Position numbers and translations under genes: made by a program. Shown in pieces: positions 24,168 to 32,188 of a stretch of 42,266 nucleotides of DNA. Each line of letters begins with the position of its first letter. The first letter of the stretch is position 1. The notes under the pieces were generated by a model. That model did no database searches. It saw nothing but the letters and a program-made list of their open reading frames with translations, and was not told the origin of the DNA. Source of the DNA: CAZVKN01 sp964627035 (GTDB taxonomy: Bacteria; Electryoneota; AABM5-125-24; Hatepunaeales; Hatepunaeaceae); assembly GCA_964627035.1 (NCBI GenBank), contig CAZVKN010000024.1, forward strand, positions 1 through 42,266, given 5' to 3'.

Positions 24168-25230
24168 CACACGGACAGCAAAAGTGAAGCAATGGGCGTC
24201 GGATCTTGGTTTTGATTTGGTGGGAATTGCCCGTGCTGAACCACTGCCGGATCACCGAGATCATCTGCTTAACTGGGTGGAACAGGGTAGGCACACTGGA
24301 ATGAAATGGTTGGCGAACAATATCGAACTTCGCTGCGATCCCACGCAGGTGTTACCGGGCTGTAAATCCGTTATTGTAGTCGGTGTGAATTACTACACGG
24401 ATAATCCGGGAGATACCCCCCCTTTTATCCCCCCCTACTGTGTAGGGGGGGATAGTGATGAGCCAATCGGGAGGATTGCCCGATATGCTCAGTTTGCCGA
24501 TTATCATAAAACTATCGGTAAACAGGTAAAGAAGCTAACCCGCAAAATTGACGATGAGTACGGAACTGAATCACGCCGGTACGTTGACACGGGACCTGTC
24601 CTCGAAAAAGTGTGGGCTCAGAAAGCCGGGATCGGCTTCATCGGTAAGAACGGATGTTTGATCAATCAAAGGCAAGGATCTTGGTTTCTACTCGGAGTGA
24701 TCCTCACTCCACTCGAACTCACACCTGATAAAGCAATAGAAACCGATTTTTGCGGGACATGCAGTGCATGCATTGACGCCTGCCCGACCGATGCAATCGT
24801 CAGTCCGGGAGTGTTGGATTCCGGACGTTGTCTGAGTTATCTTACTATAGAGCATAGGGATGAGATCGAAGATGATCTGAAGTCACACTTCACTGAGTGG
24901 CTATTCGGCTGCGACATCTGTCAGGATGTCTGTCCGTATAATAAAAAGCTTGCAAAGAAGGTATTCCTATCCTGCGAAGTGGGGGAAGAACCGCAAAACT
25001 TCCCCCCCTGCGAAGTAGGGGGGGAACTAAAGGAGGGGTCAAGTTCCAACATTCTTGGCGATCCGATCCATCCTCCGGCGTTGCCGTTGCGTGAGATTCT
25101 TGATCTGAAAGATAAAGATCAGCTTCTGGATTACATCGGTCGGAAGAGTCCGTTGCGGCGAGCAGGATTGGAAGGGCTGAAGAGAACAGCAGAACTTATC
25201 ACAATGAATATAAAACGAAAACAGATATAG
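24157..25230 (+). CDS. queG: Epoxyqueuosine reductase QueG
   Basis: A 357-residue cobalamin- and iron-sulfur-dependent enzyme that reduces epoxyqueuosine to queuosine in tRNA. Visible are the N-terminal LGFDLVGIARAEPLPDH, IARYAQFADYHK, DTGPVLEK-WA--AG-GF-GKN and two [4Fe-4S] motifs: CGTCSACIDACPTDAI (about residues 205-220) and CDICQDVCPYN (about 250). It is longer than usual because of Pro/Gly-rich loops at about residues 87-99 and 272-294, encoded by C/G-run palindromes (24416-24451 and 24971-25039). Adjacent ECF ATPases suggest, without proof, a link to queuosine precursor uptake. Confidence 0.95.
   Translation: MQSNTRTAKVKQWASDLGFDLVGIARAEPLPDHRDHLLNWVEQGRHTGMKWLANNIELRCDPTQVLPGCKSVIVVGVNYYTDNPGDTPPFIPPYCVGGDSDEPIGRIARYAQFADYHKTIGKQVKKLTRKIDDEYGTESRRYVDTGPVLEKVWAQKAGIGFIGKNGCLINQRQGSWFLLGVILTPLELTPDKAIETDFCGTCSACIDACPTDAIVSPGVLDSGRCLSYLTIEHRDEIEDDLKSHFTEWLFGCDICQDVCPYNKKLAKKVFLSCEVGEEPQNFPPCEVGGELKEGSSSNILGDPIHPPALPLREILDLKDKDQLLDYIGRKSPLRRAGLEGLKRTAELITMNIKRKQI
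24416..24451. repeat. C/G-run palindromic element inside queG, copy A
   Basis: A C-run, TTTTAT, a second C-run, TACTGTGTA, then a G-run. Its core stem TCCCCCCCTAC/GTAGGGGGGGA-type matches the element in waaA. It is read in frame as a Pro-rich then Gly-Gly segment in a variable loop. Confidence 0.75.
24971..25039. repeat. C/G-run palindromic element inside queG, copy B with a duplicated half
   Basis: CTTCCCCCCCTGCGAAGTA followed by a G-run (about 24999-25024) forms a stem of about 9 bp and continues into CTAAAGGAGGGG. A second partial unit, CCTGCGAAGTGGGGGAAG, lies just upstream at 24971-24988. The whole segment is in frame within the C-terminal region of QueG. Confidence 0.7.
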
Positions 25231-25270
25231 AATTGAGCTGAAGAACAATATTCGATAAAGGGGGGTACTC

Positions 25271-27484
25271 ATGTACAAAGTCATTTCACTTCTAATTATG
25301 CTATTCTGCTTAGTGCAGATCGCACCGGCTCAACCACCCATAGAGTGGATTCGCACGTATGACGGCGGTCGAATGGAAACATTTTACGATTTCTATCGTG
25401 TTGCGGATGAAGGATATATTGCCTGTGGCAGAATAAGCGACAGGATGGTCTCTCGAGATACGACCTCCGCTATCTGGATAGTTCGTATTGATAACGACGG
25501 AGAGGTAATCTGGTCGGAGCTATATGACCGAAATGGAGTACGTGAATTTGCGAAAAGTATAATCGAAGCTGACAACGGAGATTTTCTTGCAGTTGGTTAT
25601 AGCAATGGTAACATAACAGCTCTCCGCATTGATGCCGATGGTGAGCAGGTTTGGTGGAGGAATTATGGGGAAAGGCATGCAAATGCTGTCATAGAGCTGA
25701 AGTCAGGAGAATTTCTATTAGGGGGTCGCAACGGTGACAGGGAGGGCTATTTAATTTGTATAAATGGTAATGGTGGTAATGTATGGGATGAACGTTACGC
25801 TCAGGGAGTATCTAATGAGTTAGTCTCGATACGGGAAACCGATGGCGGTGTTGTAGTTGCAGGTCACTTCTACGAAGAATTACTTGGCTGGATGATTTGG
25901 GCGGTTAAGATTGATCCGGAACGTGAGGGTGAGCTTATCTGGTCGAATACATATTCGATAGATCGAGTTAATCGCTGCTATGGGTTGGTTTCTGCAGGTG
26001 ATGATGGGTTTCTTATCACAGGATACACTTCCGATGGACAGCACGGTGCGGATCACCCAAATGTTGATGCTTTTACATTGAAGATAGACGAAAACGGCAA
26101 TCAGGAATGGTCACGACGATACAATTATGATGAGGCTGAAAGAGGTGCCTGTATAGAGCGACTGCCCAACGAAGGCTTCATTATAGTGGGATGGCAGCAC
26201 GGTTCACTCCCCCTTGGAATTAGAATAAACCCAAATGGGATTGAGCGTTGGCACAGGCAATACGATTTTGAGGATGAAGATGGTTTTATAGAAAGTGGAT
26301 TGTTTAGCTCCGTAGTAATCGGTCACGATCAATCTATTCTTGCTGCCGGAAGAGCAAGATTAACCGATCAATTGGGATCATGGAACGGGCTGTTAGTGAA
26401 ACTTGAGACTGAGATGCTTGAGCCGATCATCATGTATTGGCTGCCTGAAGATACATTACTCACCGTTTTACTGGAGGATTCCGTTCAATTCATCGTTCGT
26501 GCTCGTGATCAGAGGGGTCAGGAGTTAGATTATTGCTGGATAATGGAAGAGGACACGCTGGGTAGTGATACAACCACAACTATTCAGTTTGACAGTTTGG
26601 GTCTGTTTGATGTTCAGTGTCAGATTTCCAATGATGAGTTCACTTCTCAGGTCACGTGGCATGTAGAAGTTGCAGAATTATATATTAACGCATACCAACC
26701 CGACACTCTCAACATCGCCGTCCGTCGGAACACGATCATTGACTTCTCAGCGTCATCACGTGCTGTTGAGGGTGAGGAATTCATTGAATATCTGTGGCTG
26801 TTAGATGATTTAGAGATTGCGGACAACGATAGTGTATCAATTGTTTTCGAGCATGGTCGTGAGCACGAGGTTGAAGTCATAGCCTCTTTGGACGATCTGT
26901 CTGACAATGTTGTATGGCAGGTGCTGGTCAATGACCTGATCGTTGACTACATGCCTCATCAGCTTGAGCTGTCAGTTCCGGCAGATACGTCATTCGAGTT
27001 CGAAGTCTTCCCGTTCGATCCGGAAGACGACTCATTGCAATTTTCATGGACTCTTAACGGAGATTCTATCAGTGACAACTCGTGGGTACTGGTCAACTTT
27101 GACACAGAAGGACATAAACGACTCATCGTCTATGTTGCTGACACCACCGAATCAGATTCACTGACTTGGGAGGTCAATGTTACACCAAATAGTGTGTATT
27201 CTGATGAACCACGACACCCCGACACTCCGACATTATACCCGCCAATGCCAAATCCGTTTAACTCTGTAACTACGATAAGATACTACTTGCCAACAGCCTC
27301 ACGGATAAATTTGAGTTTGTTTGATGTACAAGGAAGGTTAGTGGATGCATTTGTGGAAGGAAATAAGGCTGTGGGGATGCATAATTTCACTTTGAGCAGT
27401 GGTGAGCTGTCCTCTGGATTGTATTTGCTTAGGTTGCAAACTGAATCACAGATTCAAACCGAAAAGTTGTTACTATTAAGATGA
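25271..27484 (+). CDS. Secreted propeller/Ig-like protein with T9SS domain (paralogue 4)
   Basis: A 737-residue protein with signal peptide ending APA|QPPI, a propeller region (about 22-375) rich in DGE--W and DGGVVVAG motifs, three Ig-like domains (about 380-640) and a C-terminal sorting domain (MPNPFNSVTTIRYYLP, GRLVDAF, SGLYLLRL) that differs from those of paralogues 1-3. GGGGGG precedes the ATG as Shine-Dalgarno. A 274-bp block in Ig domain 2 and the start of domain 3 is identical to paralogue 5. The next gene starts 14 bp downstream. Confidence 0.87.
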   Translation: MYKVISLLIMLFCLVQIAPAQPPIEWIRTYDGGRMETFYDFYRVADEGYIACGRISDRMVSRDTTSAIWIVRIDNDGEVIWSELYDRNGVREFAKSIIEADNGDFLAVGYSNGNITALRIDADGEQVWWRNYGERHANAVIELKSGEFLLGGRNGDREGYLICINGNGGNVWDERYAQGVSNELVSIRETDGGVVVAGHFYEELLGWMIWAVKIDPEREGELIWSNTYSIDRVNRCYGLVSAGDDGFLITGYTSDGQHGADHPNVDAFTLKIDENGNQEWSRRYNYDEAERGACIERLPNEGFIIVGWQHGSLPLGIRINPNGIERWHRQYDFEDEDGFIESGLFSSVVIGHDQSILAAGRARLTDQLGSWNGLLVKLETEMLEPIIMYWLPEDTLLTVLLEDSVQFIVRARDQRGQELDYCWIMEEDTLGSDTTTTIQFDSLGLFDVQCQISNDEFTSQVTWHVEVAELYINAYQPDTLNIAVRRNTIIDFSASSRAVEGEEFIEYLWLLDDLEIADNDSVSIVFEHGREHEVEVIASLDDLSDNVVWQVLVNDLIVDYMPHQLELSVPADTSFEFEVFPFDPEDDSLQFSWTLNGDSISDNSWVLVNFDTEGHKRLIVYVADTTESDSLTWEVNVTPNSVYSDEPRHPDTPTLYPPMPNPFNSVTTIRYYLPTASRINLSLFDVQGRLVDAFVEGNKAVGMHNFTLSSGELSSGLYLLRLQTESQIQTEKLLLLR
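26708..26981 (+). repeat. 274-bp block identical to part of the neighbouring paralogue
   Basis: Reading both copies side by side, 26708-26981 matches 28902-29175 base for base, including all synonymous sites. The flanks diverge quickly: one mismatch at 26707, another at 26982. It covers most of Ig-like domain 2 and the start of domain 3. Confidence 0.85.
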
Positions 27485-27497
27485 GGAGAGAATTCAG

Positions 27498-29681
27498 ATG
27501 AGAAAGCAGTTTCTAATTATAATCATCATTGCACTCTACGCTCCAACCTTAAGCGCACAACCTGAAATAGACAGACTCCTGTTGTTTGACAGGGATGGCA
27601 CTCCTGTTGATTTTTTTGCCGATGTCTATTTCACCGAAGACGAAAATTACCTTATATGCGGACAATCGGCATATAATCCATGGATAATAAAAACCGATCC
27701 GGAAGGTGAAGTCCTGTGGGAATACGCTGAAGTGGGAGTCCGCCTATTCTCTGTCATTGAGGCTGACAACGGTGATGCAGTAACAGTCGGATCAATTGGC
27801 GATCCCTGGATGTTTGGTGCAATCCGATTGGACTTTGATGGAGAACTTGTCTGGAGACGTGAGTATCTTCGAGCACGAGCAACAGCAGTTATTGAACTGA
27901 AAAACAATAATTTCCTGATCTGTGGGAGAGGGGGGCATGTAATAATGATCAATCCGGATGGAGATGTGATCTGGCGGAGGCAGTACGGAGTTGATGATAA
28001 TGAATCATATTTTGAGGCGATGCGAGAAACTGATGGTGGAGTTGTTTTGGCTGGATGGATATCCGACGATGGGCGTCTTGGTTGGATTGTGAAGATAGAC
28101 CATGAGGAAGAGGGTGATGTGATATGGTCTCGTCTGTATGATGCCGGTGATAATCGTAGATCTCTACATTTCAGATCCATAGTATCCACAAATTTCGGTT
28201 TTGCCGTTGGAGGGACACATAGTATCGGAGGTGGCGGATTTGCTCTGTATTTTGTGAACAGGAATGGTCAACTGATAGAAAACCATCTCTATGAAAATTC
28301 AGCCTGGTTTGAATGCCTGAACAAGCTTTCAGATGGCGGATTTATTTTGGTTGGTTACAATACAGTTGGTCGAACTCATTATCCGATTGCGCTACGGGTT
28401 GGTTCTGAGGGTGACATTCGATGGACAAACAACTATTCTGAAATTGTTGATGAACAACCTGAGCCACAACAGGGTCAATACCTGTACAACCAGTTTTATA
28501 GTGTAATAGTACAACCTCGTGATGTTATAGTTGCTTGTGGTGTAATGTATAACAATGAGGTTAGGGAGAACCTAGAGGACGGTCTGCTGATGCGACTCGA
28601 ACCGGATCAGTTACAGCCTATCATTTTCTACTGGTTTCCCGAAGATACTGTCTTCACTGCGTTGAGGAATGACTCAACTGAGTTTATCGTCAGGGCTCGT
28701 GATCAGCAAGGTGATGAGCTTGGGTATGAGTGGTGGTCGGCAGACACCTTGATGTCAAGGGATACGACTGTAACAGTTGTTTACGAAGAGGCTCGGGAGT
28801 ATAACATACAGTGCCGTGTTTCCGACGATGATTGGACTACTGCAATAAACTGGCGCGTCAATGTAGCCGATTTCTATATAGATTCTTACCAACCCGACAC
28901 ACTCAACATCGCCGTCCGTCGGAACACGATCATTGACTTCTCAGCGTCATCACGTGCTGTTGAGGGTGAGGAATTCATTGAATATCTGTGGCTGTTAGAT
29001 GATTTAGAGATTGCGGACAACGATAGTGTATCAATTGTTTTCGAGCATGGTCGTGAGCACGAGGTTGAAGTCATAGCCTCTTTGGACGATCTGTCTGACA
29101 ATGTTGTATGGCAGGTGCTGGTCAATGACCTGATCGTTGACTACATGCCTCATCAGCTTGAGCTGTCAGTTCCGGTAGATACATCATTTGAGTTTGAAGT
29201 CTTCCCGTTCGATCCAGAGGATGACTCACTGACTTTCCTATGGACGCTTAACGGAGATTCAATCAGTGACAACTCGTGGGTGCTGGTCAACTTTGATGAC
29301 TATGGATTGTATAATGTAACCGCTTATGTCTCCGATACTACAGAATCAGATTCACTGACGTGGGAGGTCAATGTTACACCTAATGCGGTAAATCCTCACG
29401 TTAGCGACTATCTGCCCGATATTCCTACACTCTACGCACCATCGCCTAATCCGTTTAATTCGCAGACAACAGTCAGGTATGCGATACCGACAACGGAGCA
29501 TGTCAGTTTGGAACTGTTTGATCTGAACGGGCGGTTAGTGAATATCCTGATCAATCAATGCCAAACTGTTGGCAGGCATGAGACGGTTATTGACGGGAGT
29601 GGATTGGTATCAGGCGTTTACTTTGCCAGGATGATCACCGGCAATCAAGTCCAGATTCAAAAAGTGTTGCTTGTAAGGTAG
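27498..29681 (+). CDS. Secreted propeller/Ig-like protein with T9SS domain (paralogue 5)
   Basis: A 727-residue protein with signal peptide ending TLSA|QPEI, a propeller region (about 24-370), three Ig-like domains (about 375-635) and a type A sorting domain (SPNPFNSQTTVRYAIP, GRLVNIL, SGVYFARM). It has GGAGAG as Shine-Dalgarno before the ATG. It is a mosaic: Ig domain 2 shares an identical block with paralogue 4, whereas the linker before the sorting domain (29372-29434) is identical to that of paralogue 6. Confidence 0.87.
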   Translation: MRKQFLIIIIIALYAPTLSAQPEIDRLLLFDRDGTPVDFFADVYFTEDENYLICGQSAYNPWIIKTDPEGEVLWEYAEVGVRLFSVIEADNGDAVTVGSIGDPWMFGAIRLDFDGELVWRREYLRARATAVIELKNNNFLICGRGGHVIMINPDGDVIWRRQYGVDDNESYFEAMRETDGGVVLAGWISDDGRLGWIVKIDHEEEGDVIWSRLYDAGDNRRSLHFRSIVSTNFGFAVGGTHSIGGGGFALYFVNRNGQLIENHLYENSAWFECLNKLSDGGFILVGYNTVGRTHYPIALRVGSEGDIRWTNNYSEIVDEQPEPQQGQYLYNQFYSVIVQPRDVIVACGVMYNNEVRENLEDGLLMRLEPDQLQPIIFYWFPEDTVFTALRNDSTEFIVRARDQQGDELGYEWWSADTLMSRDTTVTVVYEEAREYNIQCRVSDDDWTTAINWRVNVADFYIDSYQPDTLNIAVRRNTIIDFSASSRAVEGEEFIEYLWLLDDLEIADNDSVSIVFEHGREHEVEVIASLDDLSDNVVWQVLVNDLIVDYMPHQLELSVPVDTSFEFEVFPFDPEDDSLTFLWTLNGDSISDNSWVLVNFDDYGLYNVTAYVSDTTESDSLTWEVNVTPNAVNPHVSDYLPDIPTLYAPSPNPFNSQTTVRYAIPTTEHVSLELFDLNGRLVNILINQCQTVGRHETVIDGSGLVSGVYFARMITGNQVQIQKVLLVR
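28902..29175 (+). repeat. Second copy of the 274-bp identical block
   Basis: Partner of 26708-26981, offset 2194 bp in direct orientation and in the same reading frame of the adjacent gene. Confidence 0.85.
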
Positions 29682-29736
29682 GTGTTAAGTTAATTATTAG
29701 TGTTAGTTTCGGTGATTTAATTGGGAGATTGGATTG

Positions 29737-31950
29737 ATGAAAAAGTTTTTGATTGTTTTTTGTTCAGTGTTATTACATCTATCACTGTTTGCTCAAGTCG
29801 AAGATCCACCTTCGATCAGGTGGGTTCGTTACTACCATGCAGACGGTTACCAAGGGGCAAGTTGTGAATTCAGGGATGTGTTCGCAATTCCGGGTGGGGG
29901 GTATGTTTGTTCTGGAACAGTCCGCGCCGGTAACGTGCGCGCACAGGGATGGCTACTTGTAACAAATGAAGTTGGTAACAGAACTCATGAGCTTACGTTC
30001 AGCTACGAAGGTAATCACAACGTCTGGACTGCCGGTTACAGCGTAATAAAAACGAACGATGGTGGATATCTGATGGGAGGACGAACACAGATAAACTCAG
30101 TCACCCAGATGAATTTTGATGTGATGAAGGTTGATCAAGACGGTGAGGAGGAATGGTGGGAGGTTTTTTCCATTGGGAGAAGTACATCGTTTTGCTGGTC
30201 GTTAATAGAATTAAAAGAGGGCAATTATGTCGCATCAGGTCAAGGTGACAGCCATATATCATTTGTTGTCATGTTCAATGATGATGGTGATGTAATCTGG
30301 AGCAATAATTACGGTAGATATTATCTTGTTGCAATAAGAGAGGTAGCAGATGATGGATTAGTTTTTGCTGGGTATTCACCGGAAGGAGCATTATTAATTA
30401 AAACGGACTATGAAGGTGAAGTAATTTGGAGAAGAACTTATGATGGAGGGGCGTTTTGGAACCTGATATCTCTTTCCGATGGGGGATTTGCTGCATGTGG
30501 GGTTGCAAGTAATCGGGGAGGATTTTTCCTGGCTCGCATGAACAACGAAGGGCAACTACAATGGAGTCAAGCTTATCGGCTACTTGGAGGTTATTCACAG
30601 GCATATGGTCTGGCGGAAATGCCGGATGGTGGTATGGTTCTATCTGGGTATGCTAACGGTGATCAGGGGGATGTTTCTGCAGTGATCCGCGTAGATGTTG
30701 CAGGCAATCTTCGTTGGCAGAGAACAGATGATGAATTACCAGATAATGGTGTGGCTACTGATTATTACCAGTCTATTGTAAAACCGGATGGTTCAATCAT
30801 AATATGCGGTAAATCGGGAAGACGTGCTGAAGACGGTGGGTACTTAAGGGAGGGAGTGTTAGTTTGTCTTGACCCTGATCGCTCCCCACCCTATATCGTA
30901 GATTATTCACCTGAGGATCTCAATGTGGACGTATTAGTGGAAGACAGAGTCCGATTTTGGGTTTATGCAGAAGACCTTCAAGACGATTCTCTTTCTTACA
31001 TATGGACTATGAATCGTGATACCATTGCAACCGACACGTTTTCGGTTATTCATTTTAATGATCTTGGAGTTGATACGGTTCAATGTAGGGTTTCCGATGG
31101 TGAGTTTGCTGATTCCATCCTCTGGATCGTCCATGTCAAAGAACTGTATATAGATGCTCATCAACCGGACACCCTTAACGTCGCCATCCGTCGCAATACA
31201 ACCGTTGACTTCTCGGTAACATCACGTGCTATTGAGGGTGAACCTGTTGAGTATATATGGATATTTAATGATGAAGAGATTGCCGATGGTGACAGTTTAT
31301 CCGTAACCTTCGAGCATGGACGTGAGCACGAGGTTGAAGCGATAGCGTATCGAGGTGACCTGTCTGACAACGTTGTATGGCAGGTGATAATTCATGATTT
31401 GATCGTTGATTACTCACCTCACGAGCTTGATTTTTCAGTTACAGTGGATACTTCATTCGAGTTTGAAGTCTTCCCGTTTGATCCAGATGATGACTCGCTG
31501 CAATTTTTATGGACACTTGACGGTGATTCGATCACTGACCGCTCATGGTTACTGGTTAACTTTGACACAGAAGGTCAAAAACAGCTCATTGCATACGTAA
31601 CCGATGAAGCTGAATCTGACTCGTTAATATGGGAAATCACGGTTACACCTAATGCGGTAAATCCTCACGTTAGCGACTATCTGCCCGATATTCCTACACT
31701 CTATGCACCATCGCCTAATCCGTTCAACTCGCAGACAACGGTCAGGTATTCGATGCCGACAGCAGGGCATGTCAGGTTGGAACTGTTTGACCTGAACGGG
31801 CGGTTGTTAACCTCATTGGTCAAACGGCGTAAGACTGCCGGGATGTATAGTGTTGTTATTGATGGCAATAATCTGGTTTCCGGAGTCTATTTTGTTCGGA
31901 TGGTCGTTGGAGGTGAGGCTTATGTCTGTAAAGCATTGCTCCTCAAATAA
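29737..31950 (+). CDS. Secreted propeller/Ig-like protein with T9SS domain (paralogue 6)
   Basis: A 737-residue protein with signal peptide (MKKFLIVFCSVLLHLSLFA) followed by QVEDPP, a propeller region (about 22-380), three Ig-like domains (about 385-645) and a type A sorting domain (SPNPFNSQTTVRYSMP, GRLLTSL, SGVYFVRM). Its N-terminal half is closest to paralogue 2, with shared stretches such as MNFDVMKVDQDGE and GGYLMGGRTQI. The start is ATG 29737, nine bases after GGAG; the preceding in-frame TTG is not favoured. A hairpin follows 10 bases after the stop. Confidence 0.87.
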   Translation: MKKFLIVFCSVLLHLSLFAQVEDPPSIRWVRYYHADGYQGASCEFRDVFAIPGGGYVCSGTVRAGNVRAQGWLLVTNEVGNRTHELTFSYEGNHNVWTAGYSVIKTNDGGYLMGGRTQINSVTQMNFDVMKVDQDGEEEWWEVFSIGRSTSFCWSLIELKEGNYVASGQGDSHISFVVMFNDDGDVIWSNNYGRYYLVAIREVADDGLVFAGYSPEGALLIKTDYEGEVIWRRTYDGGAFWNLISLSDGGFAACGVASNRGGFFLARMNNEGQLQWSQAYRLLGGYSQAYGLAEMPDGGMVLSGYANGDQGDVSAVIRVDVAGNLRWQRTDDELPDNGVATDYYQSIVKPDGSIIICGKSGRRAEDGGYLREGVLVCLDPDRSPPYIVDYSPEDLNVDVLVEDRVRFWVYAEDLQDDSLSYIWTMNRDTIATDTFSVIHFNDLGVDTVQCRVSDGEFADSILWIVHVKELYIDAHQPDTLNVAIRRNTTVDFSVTSRAIEGEPVEYIWIFNDEEIADGDSLSVTFEHGREHEVEAIAYRGDLSDNVVWQVIIHDLIVDYSPHELDFSVTVDTSFEFEVFPFDPDDDSLQFLWTLDGDSITDRSWLLVNFDTEGQKQLIAYVTDEAESDSLIWEITVTPNAVNPHVSDYLPDIPTLYAPSPNPFNSQTTVRYSMPTAGHVRLELFDLNGRLLTSLVKRRKTAGMYSVVIDGNNLVSGVYFVRMVVGGEAYVCKALLLK

Positions 31951-31960
31951 AATGACAAAA

Positions 31961-31991
31961 TGCAGCTCTGGGCTGCACATATTAATTTTTT
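31961..31991 (+). terminator. Possible terminator after paralogue 6
   Basis: TGCAGC/GCTGCA stem (31961-31966, 31972-31977) with loop TCTGG. A T-run starts only eight bases later (31986-31991), so this is a weak intrinsic terminator candidate. Confidence 0.4.
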
Positions 31992-32073
31992 GAAAACCTC
32001 TGGAATACATTTTCTTATCTTTAGCAAAGTTAGCATGTGTATTTCGGATTATGTACTTAAATGATGTTTTTGT

Positions 32074-32125
32074 GTAGTCGGGCTTGTCTCAAGCCCGACG
32101 TCGTGGTTGAGACAACCACGACTAC
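32074..32125. repeat. Tandem hairpins with complementary loops
   Basis: The first hairpin is GTCGGGCTT/AAGCCCGAC (32077-32085, 32091-32099) with loop GTCTC. The second is GTCGTGGTT/AACCACGAC (32100-32108, 32114-32122) with loop GAGAC. Both stems are perfect 9-mers and the loops are reverse complements of each other. GTAGTCG/CGACTAC at the outer ends adds a further inverted repeat. It lies in the gap before the 1129-residue secreted protein. Confidence 0.85.
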
Positions 32126-32188
32126 ATTATTGTTTGGTTAGAAATTTCTTTGTATTATTCAATTGTATTAATCGTAAGGAGAAAAGTA

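Noticed and set aside
27647..28189. 180-residue minus-strand open frame inside paralogue 5
   Set aside because: Ser/Pro/Arg-rich low-complexity translation typical of the antisense of Asp/Gly-rich repeats; the sense frame is clearly the gene.
28886..29125. Open frame on the minus strand, nearly repeated at 26647-26931
   Set aside because: It is antisense to the identical Ig-like block of paralogues 4 and 5. Its conservation comes from the gene conversion on the plus strand, and it has no family features or ribosome binding site.
31951..32188. Riboswitch or structured leader upstream of the large secreted protein
   Set aside because: The two simple hairpins do not match any riboswitch architecture I know, and no terminator or anti-terminator alternative is seen.
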